From Gammaproteobacteria bacterium (GTDB lineage Bacteria; Pseudomonadota; Gammaproteobacteria; Coxiellales; Coxiellaceae): a DNA stretch of 64,000 nt. Under the pieces are notes generated by a model that was not told the DNA's origin, made no database searches, and saw only the letters and a list, made by a program, of their open reading frames with translations. Of the stretch, positions 26,987 through 35,383 are shown one piece after another; position 1 is the first letter of the stretch, and each line of letters starts with the position of its first letter. A program made the position numbers and the translations under genes. The stretch is taken from NCBI GenBank assembly GCA_030429175.1, contig JAUIDD010000001.1, positions 108,268 through 172,267 of the forward strand, in the 5' to 3' direction.

Positions 26987-27697
26987 ATGTCAATTACATT
27001 AAACATCCCAAAATTTATAGCCCATCGCGGTGCTCCCACTATTGCGCCTGAAAATACGATTGCCAGTTTACGTCAAGCACATAAACAGGGAGCGCTATGG
27101 GTTGAATTTGATGTGATGCTAACCAAGGATCATCAGCCGATCATTATGCATGATTTTACCCTTAACCGTACGACCAATGGCTTTGGTAAAGTTGCGACAA
27201 AAATGTTTGCCGAGATCGCTCATTTGGATGCCGGTAATGGTCAGCAAATTCCATTGCTAAGCCAGTGGTTAAAAGTTGCAGGTGAATTAGGCTTGCATAT
27301 TAACATTGAGATTAAAGAAAAAAAATCACGTGCAAAAGTAGTTGCTAAAATGATCCATCGTGAATTACAAAGACATTGGCAACAAAACCCCACACCTTTG
27401 ATTTCCAGTGGCGAGCTAGCTTGTTTACAGGCTTACCGCCAACTCGATAAGCAAGTGCCGATGGCATTGATTGTCTCAAGCCTACCCTTTGGTTGGAAAA
27501 AGAAATTAGCGAGCATCGATTCATCGGCAGTTGTGATTGACTATAAATCTCTAAACTCTAAACGTATTCAGCAAATTCATGATGTAGGTTGCAAGGTACT
27601 CGCTTATACTGTTAATGATGCAGCGATTGCAAAACAACTATTTGAGATGGGCGTTGATAGCGTTTTTAGTGATGATTGTCCTGCATTATGTCAGTAA
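26987..27697 (+). CDS. ugpQ: Glycerophosphodiester phosphodiesterase
   Basis: Cleaves glycerophosphodiesters from phospholipid breakdown into glycerol-3-phosphate and an alcohol. The 236-residue cytoplasmic form (no signal peptide) has the family motif IAHRGAPTIAPENT with the catalytic His near residue 11, EFDVMLTKDHQPIIMHD with the metal-binding Glu/Asp and second His, and NIEIKEKKS. The start at ATG 26987 gives the typical N-terminus. It converges on and overlaps the 3' end of the methyltransferase gene by 12 bases. Confidence 0.9.
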   Translation: MSITLNIPKFIAHRGAPTIAPENTIASLRQAHKQGALWVEFDVMLTKDHQPIIMHDFTLNRTTNGFGKVATKMFAEIAHLDAGNGQQIPLLSQWLKVAGELGLHINIEIKEKKSRAKVVAKMIHRELQRHWQQNPTPLISSGELACLQAYRQLDKQVPMALIVSSLPFGWKKKLASIDSSAVVIDYKSLNSKRIQQIHDVGCKVLAYTVNDAAIAKQLFEMGVDSVFSDDCPALCQ

Positions 27698-28366
27698 ATG
27701 AATAGCCAGTCTTGGTGCGACACTATTTAAAAAATAATGTGCACGTGTGTATTGTTGTTCAGCAAGTGTCAGGTCGCCATTACGTTTCAGTAATTGACGT
27801 TTCCTTTGCGTAGTATCATAGAGGCTAATTGCCGCTGACACTGATAAATTCATACTTTCTGACATGCCTACCATCGGAATTTTATAGCGATAGTCGCAAT
27901 TAGTTTGTGCATCAAGTGAGAGGCCGCGTTGTTCGTTACCGATTAAAATACATAGTGGCTGTGTTACCTGTACTTCGGATAGTGGCATAGTTGCATCAAG
28001 CGTGCCACCGGCGAGGTGTAGTTTGTTTTGTGTGGCGTAATTTATAAAATCTTGAAGTGAGTTATGATATAAGATATCAACCCAATAACAGGCGCCCTGA
28101 GTAATCGGACGCACGGTTAATGCACTGCCTTCAGAGCTAATTAAATGTACTTTGCCAACGCCGAGTGCTTCAGCAGTTCTGATGGCGGCAAAAGCGTTAT
28201 TAATATCCGATGGTGCTTCAATAGCAAGTTGAATGCTGTTTAGACGTCCACTTATCACATTCTCAATTCGCTGTGCTCGAGTGCCATTGATGTATGGCAA
28301 CAAAGTTTCAATGATGACATCGGGGGCATACTTGATTAGAATATATTTTTGTTCAGGAAATTTCAT
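27686..28366 (-). CDS. TrmH-like tRNA/rRNA 2'-O-methyltransferase (SpoU family)
   Basis: SAM-dependent 2'-O-ribose methyltransferase with the SPOUT knot. The 226-residue protein shows the three SpoU motifs: INNAFAAIRTAEALG with the catalytic Arg, CILIGNEQRGLS, and IPMVGMSESMNLSVSAAI. Length and the short C-terminal extension resemble TrmH, which makes Gm18 in tRNA. Motif 1 has the usual Asn-x-Arg layout. The exact target is not provable from sequence alone. Confidence 0.85.
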   Translation of the reverse strand: MKFPEQKYILIKYAPDVIIETLLPYINGTRAQRIENVISGRLNSIQLAIEAPSDINNAFAAIRTAEALGVGKVHLISSEGSALTVRPITQGACYWVDILYHNSLQDFINYATQNKLHLAGGTLDATMPLSEVQVTQPLCILIGNEQRGLSLDAQTNCDYRYKIPMVGMSESMNLSVSAAISLYDTTQRKRQLLKRNGDLTLAEQQYTRAHYFLNSVAPRLAIHLLT

Positions 28367-28414
28367 GGGCGCTAGTATAGTCCAAAAATTAGCCTAAATA
28401 AAGTAGGAGATACT

Positions 28415-29539
28415 GTGCAAGCTAAGTTAAAAGCTATCTTAGAGTTAGCTGATATTATCATCAATGGAGATCATCCATGGGATATTCAAGTTCATCAGTC
28501 ACAATGGTATAAAAGAGTGTTAACCGAGCCTTCTCTAGGTTTAGGCGAATCCTATATGGAAGGCTGGTGGGACTGTGATGCACTCGATACGTTCTTTTAT
28601 CATGTGTTAAGTAAGTTGCCGCTGACACAAATTTATAGTAGCGCAACACTACTAAAGTCATATTTTAAAAATGCCTTCTGGAATCAACAGACAAAACTGC
28701 GTTCAAAGCGGGTAGCAAAGATACATTATAACATCGGTAATGATCTTTATAGGCGGATGTTAGGGCCAACGATGGCCTATACATGTGGTTATTGGAAGGG
28801 TGTGGATACACTCGATGCTGCGCAAAATCAAAAATATGATTTAGTTTGTCGTAAGCTTAATTTAAAGCCGGGAGAGCGGGTATTGGAATTGGGTTGTGGC
28901 TGGGGTGGTTTTGCAGCATTTGCTGTACAAAACTACGGTGTTGAAATGCATTCGGTGAATATCTCTACAGAACAAATGGCCTATGCAACGGACTTATGTC
29001 GTGATTTGCCAGTACATTTATACACGACGGACTATCGTAATGTCACCACATATAATCCGCAATCTCAGTTATTTGATAAGGTTGTGAGTATTGGTATGTG
29101 TGAGCATGTAGGCTATAAAAACTATTCGACATTTCTTAAAATAGCCCATCAACAACTAAAAAAAGATGGGTTATTTTTGTTGCATACGATTGGCAAAACA
29201 GAGTCACTCCATTTTGCGGATCCATGGATTCAAAAATATATTTTTCCGAATGGTATGTTACCAACCGTTAAGGTTTTGAGTGGTGCTAGTGAGCCATATT
29301 TTGTGATTGAAGATGTACATAATTTTGGTGCTGATTACGATAAGACGTTAATGGCTTGGTATCAAAATTTTGAAAATAGTTGGTCTCAGTTAAAGTCACA
29401 GTACGATGTGCAGTTTTATCGTATGTGGTGCTATTATCTATTGTCGTGCGCAGGTGCTTTTAGGGCGCGTAAAACACACCTGTTTCAATTTGTATTTTCA
29501 CCCAACGGAGTGGTGGGCGGCTATGACAGCATACGCTAA
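28415..29539 (+). CDS. Cyclopropane-fatty-acyl-phospholipid synthase family methyltransferase
   Basis: SAM-dependent methyltransferase acting on double bonds of phospholipid acyl chains. The 374-residue protein has the CFA N-terminal domain (GLGESYMEGWWDCDALD), the SAM motif VLELGCGWGGFAAFA near residue 158, SIGMCEHVGYKNY with the active-site Glu, and the C-terminal block with FRARKTHLFQFVF. The GTG start at 28415 has AGGAG six bases upstream. It overlaps the next gene, an FAD-binding oxidase, by 17 bases. In that company it may make 10-methylene instead of cyclopropane chains (BfaB/TmsB-type); the sequence alone cannot separate the two. Confidence 0.9.
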   Translation: MQAKLKAILELADIIINGDHPWDIQVHQSQWYKRVLTEPSLGLGESYMEGWWDCDALDTFFYHVLSKLPLTQIYSSATLLKSYFKNAFWNQQTKLRSKRVAKIHYNIGNDLYRRMLGPTMAYTCGYWKGVDTLDAAQNQKYDLVCRKLNLKPGERVLELGCGWGGFAAFAVQNYGVEMHSVNISTEQMAYATDLCRDLPVHLYTTDYRNVTTYNPQSQLFDKVVSIGMCEHVGYKNYSTFLKIAHQQLKKDGLFLLHTIGKTESLHFADPWIQKYIFPNGMLPTVKVLSGASEPYFVIEDVHNFGADYDKTLMAWYQNFENSWSQLKSQYDVQFYRMWCYYLLSCAGAFRARKTHLFQFVFSPNGVVGGYDSIR

Positions 29540-30917
29540 TTCGCAAGTGACTTTTGATCGTGATTTAAATTATCAGCACTATCATAAGCGCTGTAAACGC
29601 TTACTGACGCAGTTTCAGCAATGCATTGAAAAATCACAGCCGATTACATTAAAAAAGAAAAATTCAAATTTATTTCGTCACCGCAATCAGCAGACAACAC
29701 ATTTGAATGTGCACGATTTTAATCATGTACTATCGATCGATGAAGCCACTGGTTTGATTGAAGTAGAAGCGCTGATTACTTATGATGCATTGGTTAAAGC
29801 GTCTTTAGCACAAAGAGTGTTACCACCGGTAGTACCTGAGCTTAAATCGATTACAGTAGGTGGCGCGTTATCTGGTATTGGAATTGAGTCTTCTTCTTTT
29901 CGCTATGGCTTAGTGCATGAAACCATTCTTGAATTTGATGTGTTAACTGGTGACGGCGACATTGTCACATGTCGTGCTGATAATGAATATAGTGATTTAT
30001 TTTTTGCTTTCCCAAATAGCTATGGCTCACTTGGTTATGCGCTGCGTGTCGTATTGAAGTCACTGCCTGCAACATCATTTGTTGCGTTAAACCATCAGCA
30101 CTTCCATCAGCCCAAGTCTTTTTTCACTCAACTAGAAAAAGTCTGTCACGAAAATCAAGCGACAGAAGATCCATATGTGAATTTTGTAGAAGGTGTTGTT
30201 TTTAATCGCCATGACCTTATCCTATCAACAGGAAAGCTCGTCAAATATGCGCCTTATGTGCATGACTATAAGTATATGCGTATTTATTATAAATCATTGC
30301 AAAATCGCCAGAAAGATTATTTGCCTACCTGCGATTATATTTGGCGCTGGGATACAGATTGGTTTTGGTGTTCAAAAATATTTGGTGTGCAAAGCTTTTT
30401 AGTACGTTTATTGCTAGGTAAGTTTTGCTTAAGGTCAACCTTCTATCGTAAAGTGATGCATATAATGCATCATGTAAAATTGTTGCGATGGGTCACGCAG
30501 AATTTTTGTGAGCCAGCTGAGTCTGTGATTCAAGATGTGGTTGTTCCTATCGAACACGCGTATGAGTTTTTTCAATTTTTTATCAAAACAATTCCATTGA
30601 GGCCTTTTTGGATTTGCCCGACGATAAGCTCAGGAGATGAGTGCTATACTTTATTTCCTTTAACGCCAAGGAAGTTGTATGTTAATTTTGGATTTTGGGG
30701 AACGGTACAATCAACAAAAGAGTGTGGCTATTATAATCGCTTAATTGAGCAAAAAGTTGTAGAGTTGGGTGGCCTTAAATCACTTTATTCTGATGCATAT
30801 TACAGTGAAGATGAGTTTTGGCAAATTTTTGATAAGTCAGCATATCTTGCTGTTAAACAAAAGTATGATAAAGTAGGTCGTCTAACCGGCCTTTATAAAA
30901 AAATAACGAGAGGATAA
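29523..30917 (+). CDS. FAD-binding oxidase, DHCR24/BfaA-like
   Basis: A 464-residue flavoprotein of the PCMH (p-cresol methylhydroxylase) fold. The N-terminal FAD domain has THLNVHDFNHVLSIDEATG and ITVGGALSGIGIESSSFRYG, the flavin-binding pattern shared with eukaryotic Delta24-sterol reductase (DHCR24) and with BfaA/TmsA, which reduces 10-methylene fatty acids to 10-methyl forms. The start at ATG 29523, inside the end of the upstream methyltransferase gene, gives tight translational coupling. A stand-alone sterol role is an alternative, since a sterol reductase lies at the window start. I favour the fatty-acid reading because of the operon partner. Confidence 0.85.
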   Translation: MTAYANSQVTFDRDLNYQHYHKRCKRLLTQFQQCIEKSQPITLKKKNSNLFRHRNQQTTHLNVHDFNHVLSIDEATGLIEVEALITYDALVKASLAQRVLPPVVPELKSITVGGALSGIGIESSSFRYGLVHETILEFDVLTGDGDIVTCRADNEYSDLFFAFPNSYGSLGYALRVVLKSLPATSFVALNHQHFHQPKSFFTQLEKVCHENQATEDPYVNFVEGVVFNRHDLILSTGKLVKYAPYVHDYKYMRIYYKSLQNRQKDYLPTCDYIWRWDTDWFWCSKIFGVQSFLVRLLLGKFCLRSTFYRKVMHIMHHVKLLRWVTQNFCEPAESVIQDVVVPIEHAYEFFQFFIKTIPLRPFWICPTISSGDECYTLFPLTPRKLYVNFGFWGTVQSTKECGYYNRLIEQKVVELGGLKSLYSDAYYSEDEFWQIFDKSAYLAVKQKYDKVGRLTGLYKKITRG

Positions 30918-30919
30918 CT

Positions 30920-31201
30920 ATGTTAGAAGATACTATTGCACAACTAAAAAAAGCTATTGCAGATAGCGCGCACCTTGATCAAGCCAAACGCGAAGAATTA
31001 TTACGCCTGTCTGAAAACTTACATGAAGAATTGGAGCAATTAGATCAACAGCAAGCGGCTGATATTGCTAAGCAGGCTCATGACACAGTTACCCAAGAAG
31101 CATCTGCTGATACACTTAAAGAGTCAGTGCAAAAATTTGAAGTGGAACATCCAAATTTAACGCGTATTATTTCTTCTATTTGTGCGCAGTTTGGGGTTTG
31201 A
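30920..31201 (+). CDS. DUF4404-like small protein
   Basis: A 93-residue acidic helical protein whose start follows the FAD oxidase stop by two bases, making it the third gene of that unit. The pattern of repeated leucines and glutamates (EELLRLSENLHEELEQLDQQ) plus the closing block FEVEHPNLTRIISSICAQFG matches the DUF4404 family. No enzymatic residues are evident. Its 3' end overlaps the convergent large gene by 26 bases. Function unknown. Confidence 0.75.
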   Translation: MLEDTIAQLKKAIADSAHLDQAKREELLRLSENLHEELEQLDQQQAADIAKQAHDTVTQEASADTLKESVQKFEVEHPNLTRIISSICAQFGV

Positions 31202-33407
31202 GTAAATCTGTATTTATCCATAGTTGTGGGCGTTTAACACCAAATAAACCAGTATTGCTGGGTCTTGGTTGTTGATAGTTTTTTTCATTTATGGCAGTAA
31301 TATCAGTTGCTGGGCATTGAAGTTGTTCATCAGTAAAATATTTGCTTTTGATTTCTCGCGGTAGGCGATTGGCGCCTTCAGCACGTTCTGGGTAGTTTAC
31401 CGTTATTTCTTGGGCTTTATGGGATGGTATGACTAAGCGTTGAATGAAGATAGCTGGAAACTTTTGCACGGGAATGTCTTCTACGATATCGCTTGTTACT
31501 ATGTTTACCATCATGACATTGTTGTCTGTACGATTATTGTGATTGACATGATAGGCGCCTGGCGGGTTCCAGTATGATTGCGCTGTCATATCTCGAGCGT
31601 GTTCGATGCAGCGTGCATCAGCATTTAGTGGGTTGCTCAGTGTTTTGATATGTGGAGCTATTGATATATCGCGATCACTCGCTTGAACAAAACGTAGCTT
31701 GCCCCAAAAGGGTAGTAGTAAATTTTCAATAATGATTTCTGAATCTGTTTGGTTTACAAAATATAAACCGAAAATCAGTGGGTCATCTAGATTATTGTAA
31801 CCATTGAGTGTCATTAATAGGCTGTGACTAATATATAAGTGATGTTTTGCGTCTGTATATTTTTGTAGTACTGATGTGTAATCAGTAGTGAAAATTTTAC
31901 GGTTCTTATGGTCATCATGGGTGATGCGCACAGATGTTTTGTGTGCAGCTAATGTTAAAAATAGTTGTTCAATATTATATTCTTCCCAGTCTGCTAGTTG
32001 CGCTGTGGCTGCACGTGTGTGATGTCTACGCTTTATTTGATATTCTGGTGAATCTTCTTGGGGTTGCTTTCTTTTTAATATGTTGCTTTTAGGCGATGTG
32101 TCTTCACTATCTGCATTAATGGTGCTATCAGTATCTCGCTCTTTGAATTGGTCTGCATTTTTTGATTTTGATGGGGTTAAGTGTTCTTCCTGGCATTGAA
32201 GTAGATAGTGTTTTGTAATGAGTGATAAAAGTTTTTTGGGATAATGTTTATTTATAGCTGAATTTAAAAGGGGTCTCAGTGCGTTGGTTGACTTTGAGGC
32301 TAATTTAATTTCTAGGGCATTGACAATGAGATTGCTTAATGTGGGGTCAACTTTCTTCAACTGATAGCTCTCATATAAATGCATAAATCCTAGTAAATAT
32401 TTACAATCACATTGACTGATACTGCCCTGTTTGTAGGTGTATAATAATACTAAATAGATGTTAGCATTAGATGCCATTGTTACTTTATAGAAATCATAAA
32501 GTACTTTTATTTGTGCGGCAGTGGCAGTTCTAATTGCAGGGCTTGTGATGATAATCGTATTTAAGCATGTCTGACGGTGTGATGGTAATAGTTTGGTTAT
32601 GAGATTTGCGAGTTGTTCGTGCAGGCCAATGTCAGCTATTTGATTTGATTTGTTGTATAGAAACATAAACATGTTTTCATAATGATTTTTAGTGCCTGTT
32701 AGGGTAAGAAGTGTATGGATAATGTTAGTGGCATTTTGGTATTTATCGTCGACTGTAAAAATTAACAAGTGCTTAACATTAAGCCAGACTTGCGACTTAT
32801 TTTTAAGGCTGAATTTTTTCAGTACATCTATAAAGCACATGTCTTGTAAGTAAGGTGCAAAAGCTTGAAGTTGTGTTGCATAAAAGTCAATGTTGGTATT
32901 ATGTTGTAGTTTAATGAGTTGTTTTAATTTGAAATCACAGATCCAGTGCTTTAAATAAATATGTTTTTCTTGAGCTTCGCGATCTTTGGCAGTTACGATT
33001 GCTTGGTCTGCAAGCTCAAATAGTGTTGGGGGTACTACAGTTACTTTTGTCAGTAATAATTTTAAATTATTAAATGATTCTTGGCTGTCTTCCCCAGGAA
33101 AATAGATGAGGTTTTCGAGTAAAGCAATGATGCCGAGTTGTGAGATTTTGTTAAGATCAAATTTCGTTGCAATAAGGTAAAGTGCATGGCGTATTTTGAA
33201 TGTTAATAAAGGTTGTTTGTTTTTATTATGTTTGGTATCCCATGCTAACATTTCATTGATAAGTTCAATCGTTTTTTCCAGGCATTGTGGCTCGATAGGT
33301 GGTGGGCCAATGGGGTTTGTGCGATAAGCAATCATTGATTGCAATATCGTTATAGCGTTTTCAACTTCTTTATTCGGGTCTCTATGAATGCTAGGTTGTT
33401 TGCGCAT
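31176..33407 (-). CDS. Large hypothetical protein with bipartite NLS-like motif (putative effector)
   Basis: A 743-residue protein of unknown family. Residues about 1-420 are strongly helical with regularly spaced leucines, resembling an ARM/HEAT- or TPR-type solenoid. A polar linker at about 420-465 contains LKRKQPQEDSPEYQIKRRHH, a bipartite nuclear-localisation-like pattern (basic pair, 11 spacer residues, basic triplet). The remaining 280 residues are mixed alpha/beta and close with a polar tail. There is no signal peptide or membrane segment. The start at ATG 33407 follows AAAGGA; longer frames upstream would run into ribD. A eukaryotic-nucleus target is inference from the basic motif. 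Confidence 0.6.
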   Translation of the reverse strand: MRKQPSIHRDPNKEVENAITILQSMIAYRTNPIGPPPIEPQCLEKTIELINEMLAWDTKHNKNKQPLLTFKIRHALYLIATKFDLNKISQLGIIALLENLIYFPGEDSQESFNNLKLLLTKVTVVPPTLFELADQAIVTAKDREAQEKHIYLKHWICDFKLKQLIKLQHNTNIDFYATQLQAFAPYLQDMCFIDVLKKFSLKNKSQVWLNVKHLLIFTVDDKYQNATNIIHTLLTLTGTKNHYENMFMFLYNKSNQIADIGLHEQLANLITKLLPSHRQTCLNTIIITSPAIRTATAAQIKVLYDFYKVTMASNANIYLVLLYTYKQGSISQCDCKYLLGFMHLYESYQLKKVDPTLSNLIVNALEIKLASKSTNALRPLLNSAINKHYPKKLLSLITKHYLLQCQEEHLTPSKSKNADQFKERDTDSTINADSEDTSPKSNILKRKQPQEDSPEYQIKRRHHTRAATAQLADWEEYNIEQLFLTLAAHKTSVRITHDDHKNRKIFTTDYTSVLQKYTDAKHHLYISHSLLMTLNGYNNLDDPLIFGLYFVNQTDSEIIIENLLLPFWGKLRFVQASDRDISIAPHIKTLSNPLNADARCIEHARDMTAQSYWNPPGAYHVNHNNRTDNNVMMVNIVTSDIVEDIPVQKFPAIFIQRLVIPSHKAQEITVNYPERAEGANRLPREIKSKYFTDEQLQCPATDITAINEKNYQQPRPSNTGLFGVKRPQLWINTDLLKPQTAHK

Positions 33408-33498
33408 GGATTTTTTGTCCTTTAAATATTGCTGGCATAATATCAGATACATATCCTTATTTGTATGCGTTATTACAGATAAATGATATGATTTGTGT

Positions 33499-34572
33499 AT
33501 GTTAAAAAAGCAGTTTATGACATTAGCGCTGGAACAAGCACAACGTATGCAAGGCTTTTGCTCACCTAATCCTGCAGTGGGTGCCGTTATTGTCCGCAAT
33601 GGGAAGGTGTTAGCAACTGGCTATCATCGTGGTCCCGGCACGGTGCATGCTGAAGTTGATGTCTTGAATCAAGTAAGTGGTACGCTTGAGGGCTGTGATT
33701 TATATATTACTTTGGAGCCTTGTTGTCATCATGGCCGTACACCACCATGTACTGACTTAATAATTCAGCGAAAACCAGCACGTGTTTTTTTTGCAGCCTA
33801 TGATTCTAATCCTCAAGTTGCTAGCCATGGACAACAACAAGTGCAAGCAGCAGGTATTGTTTGTGAACATTTGCCAGTTACTGCCATAGATCATTTTTAC
33901 CGTGCTTATAAAAGTTGGTGGCAGTATAAGCGGCCATTAATTACTGCTAAGATTGCGATTACCGATCGACACGAAATTGCCATCGATCCGATTACGGGCC
34001 CCGAGTGTCAGTACTATACCCATCAACAACGCTACAGACATGATGCAATACTCACAACTATTGAAACGGTTCTTGTTGATAACCCGCAGTTAAATCCGCG
34101 TGATATCGACGCCAATGTCAAAAAACCGGTGTATGTGTTGGATAGTGCAGGACGATTGCCTTCGAATTCACATATCATAACGACTTGTGCGCCAGTTACT
34201 GTTTTTTATGCTGATGCAGAGTATTCGCGTATTAAACAGCTAGAAGCAAAAGGTGTTCGCTGTATTCAAATTCCATTACATAAGCCTCACCGATTAGACT
34301 TGTATGCTTGCCTTGATACTATCGGTCATGATGGCATACAGCACTTATGGGTTGAGTCGGGCTGGACTTGTTTTAGTGCGTTTTTACGTTTAGGCTTAAT
34401 CGATCAAGCGTTATTCTATATCACAACAAATGTACCAGCTGATAAGCGTGTAAAGCCGATTCAATTTGTTTATGAGCTTGGACAAGCTCGTGAAATCAAC
34501 TGGTTATTACAATCTAGTATTGCTCATGAAAGTGTGATATTGTGCGCAAAATACCTTCAGGGCGGGGTGTAA
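33499..34572 (+). CDS. ribD: Bifunctional riboflavin biosynthesis deaminase/reductase
   Basis: Deaminates the GTP cyclohydrolase II product and then reduces its ribose side chain, steps 2 and 3 of riboflavin synthesis. The 357-residue protein has the zinc deaminase motifs HAEV and PCCHHGRTPPC near residue 75, and the C-terminal reductase domain starting KRPLITAKIAI. The ATG at 33499 gives the usual N-terminus (MLKKQFMTLALEQAQRM). Its last seven codons and stop lie inside the 5' part of the FMN riboswitch, so ribD lies upstream of the control point for the rest of the operon. Confidence 0.94.
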   Translation: MLKKQFMTLALEQAQRMQGFCSPNPAVGAVIVRNGKVLATGYHRGPGTVHAEVDVLNQVSGTLEGCDLYITLEPCCHHGRTPPCTDLIIQRKPARVFFAAYDSNPQVASHGQQQVQAAGIVCEHLPVTAIDHFYRAYKSWWQYKRPLITAKIAITDRHEIAIDPITGPECQYYTHQQRYRHDAILTTIETVLVDNPQLNPRDIDANVKKPVYVLDSAGRLPSNSHIITTCAPVTVFYADAEYSRIKQLEAKGVRCIQIPLHKPHRLDLYACLDTIGHDGIQHLWVESGWTCFSAFLRLGLIDQALFYITTNVPADKRVKPIQFVYELGQAREINWLLQSSIAHESVILCAKYLQGGV

Positions 34573-34686
34573 TTCCCCACCGGCGGTAAGCTCGATTACG
34601 AGCAAGCCCGCGAGCGCCATCTACGATGGGTCAGCAGATCTGGTGAGAAGCCAGAGCCGACGGTTATAGTCCGGATGAAAGAAGGT
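34553..34686 (+). promoter_or_regulatory. FMN riboswitch (RFN element)
   Basis: The conserved RFN element is complete. P1 is ACCTTC (34553-34558) with GAAGGT (34681-34686). The conserved blocks CAGGGCGGGGTG, CCCCACCGGCGGTAA, GTCAGCAGATCTGGTGAGA, and CCGACGGTTATAGTCCGG with ATGAAAGAAGG are all present. It precedes ribE by 70 bases and should turn off ribE-ribBA-ribH when FMN is high. No clear terminator hairpin follows, so control at the ribE ribosome site is more likely, which I infer. Confidence 0.97.
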
Positions 34687-34756
34687 TAAATAATGCTGTA
34701 CATTCTGTACTGTATTTCTTTTTATATGCCCTGAAGATAACGATGAGGCTAATGTT

Positions 34757-35383
34757 ATGTTCACGGGTATAATTGATCATACCGCAAAGATTACAGCCAT
34801 TGAGAAGCAGGCGCAAAGCTGTGTGCTACAGATTCAAAGTCATTTTAGTGATTTGATTCTTGGTGAGAGTATTGCTGTCGACGGTGTTTGCTTAACGGTT
34901 ACATCAATTGATGGTGGTATATTTAGCTGTGATATCTCGCCAGAGACATTAGCACTCACTAACTTGTCTGATCTCAAGGTGGGTGTTGCTGTGAATGTCG
35001 AGCGAGCGCTTAAAGTGGGGGATCGTTTAGGTGGTCACTTTGTTACCGGGCATGTGGATATAATCGCAACTATAAAGCTATACAGGCCTCACAATTCTTA
35101 TATCGAATTAATACTTGAAGACTTTAGTGCAGCGCAAATGGCCTATTTAACAATGAAAGGTAGCATTTGTGTTAATGGTGTGAGCTTAACGATTAATAAT
35201 ATCGATACGCATTATAAAACAGTTTCATTGATGTTAGTTCCTCACACTACAACCGTTACTAATTTACAACATCTCAAGCAAGGCAGTCAGGTGAATATCG
35301 AATTCGATGCCATGGCAAAAATGGTGTCACATCAATTATCTTTATATCAGAAACAAGAGGGAGACAATGTATGTCTAGTTTAG
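34757..35383 (+). CDS. ribE: Riboflavin synthase alpha chain
   Basis: Makes riboflavin from two lumazine molecules. The 208-residue protein has two repeated lumazine-binding domains: MFTGIIDHTAKI and SIAVDGVCLTVTSI in the first, SICVNGVSLTINNI with the HTTTVTNL block in the second, and the conserved GGHFVTGHVD. It is the first gene downstream of the FMN riboswitch and overlaps ribBA by 13 bases. Confidence 0.95.
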   Translation: MFTGIIDHTAKITAIEKQAQSCVLQIQSHFSDLILGESIAVDGVCLTVTSIDGGIFSCDISPETLALTNLSDLKVGVAVNVERALKVGDRLGGHFVTGHVDIIATIKLYRPHNSYIELILEDFSAAQMAYLTMKGSICVNGVSLTINNIDTHYKTVSLMLVPHTTTVTNLQHLKQGSQVNIEFDAMAKMVSHQLSLYQKQEGDNVCLV

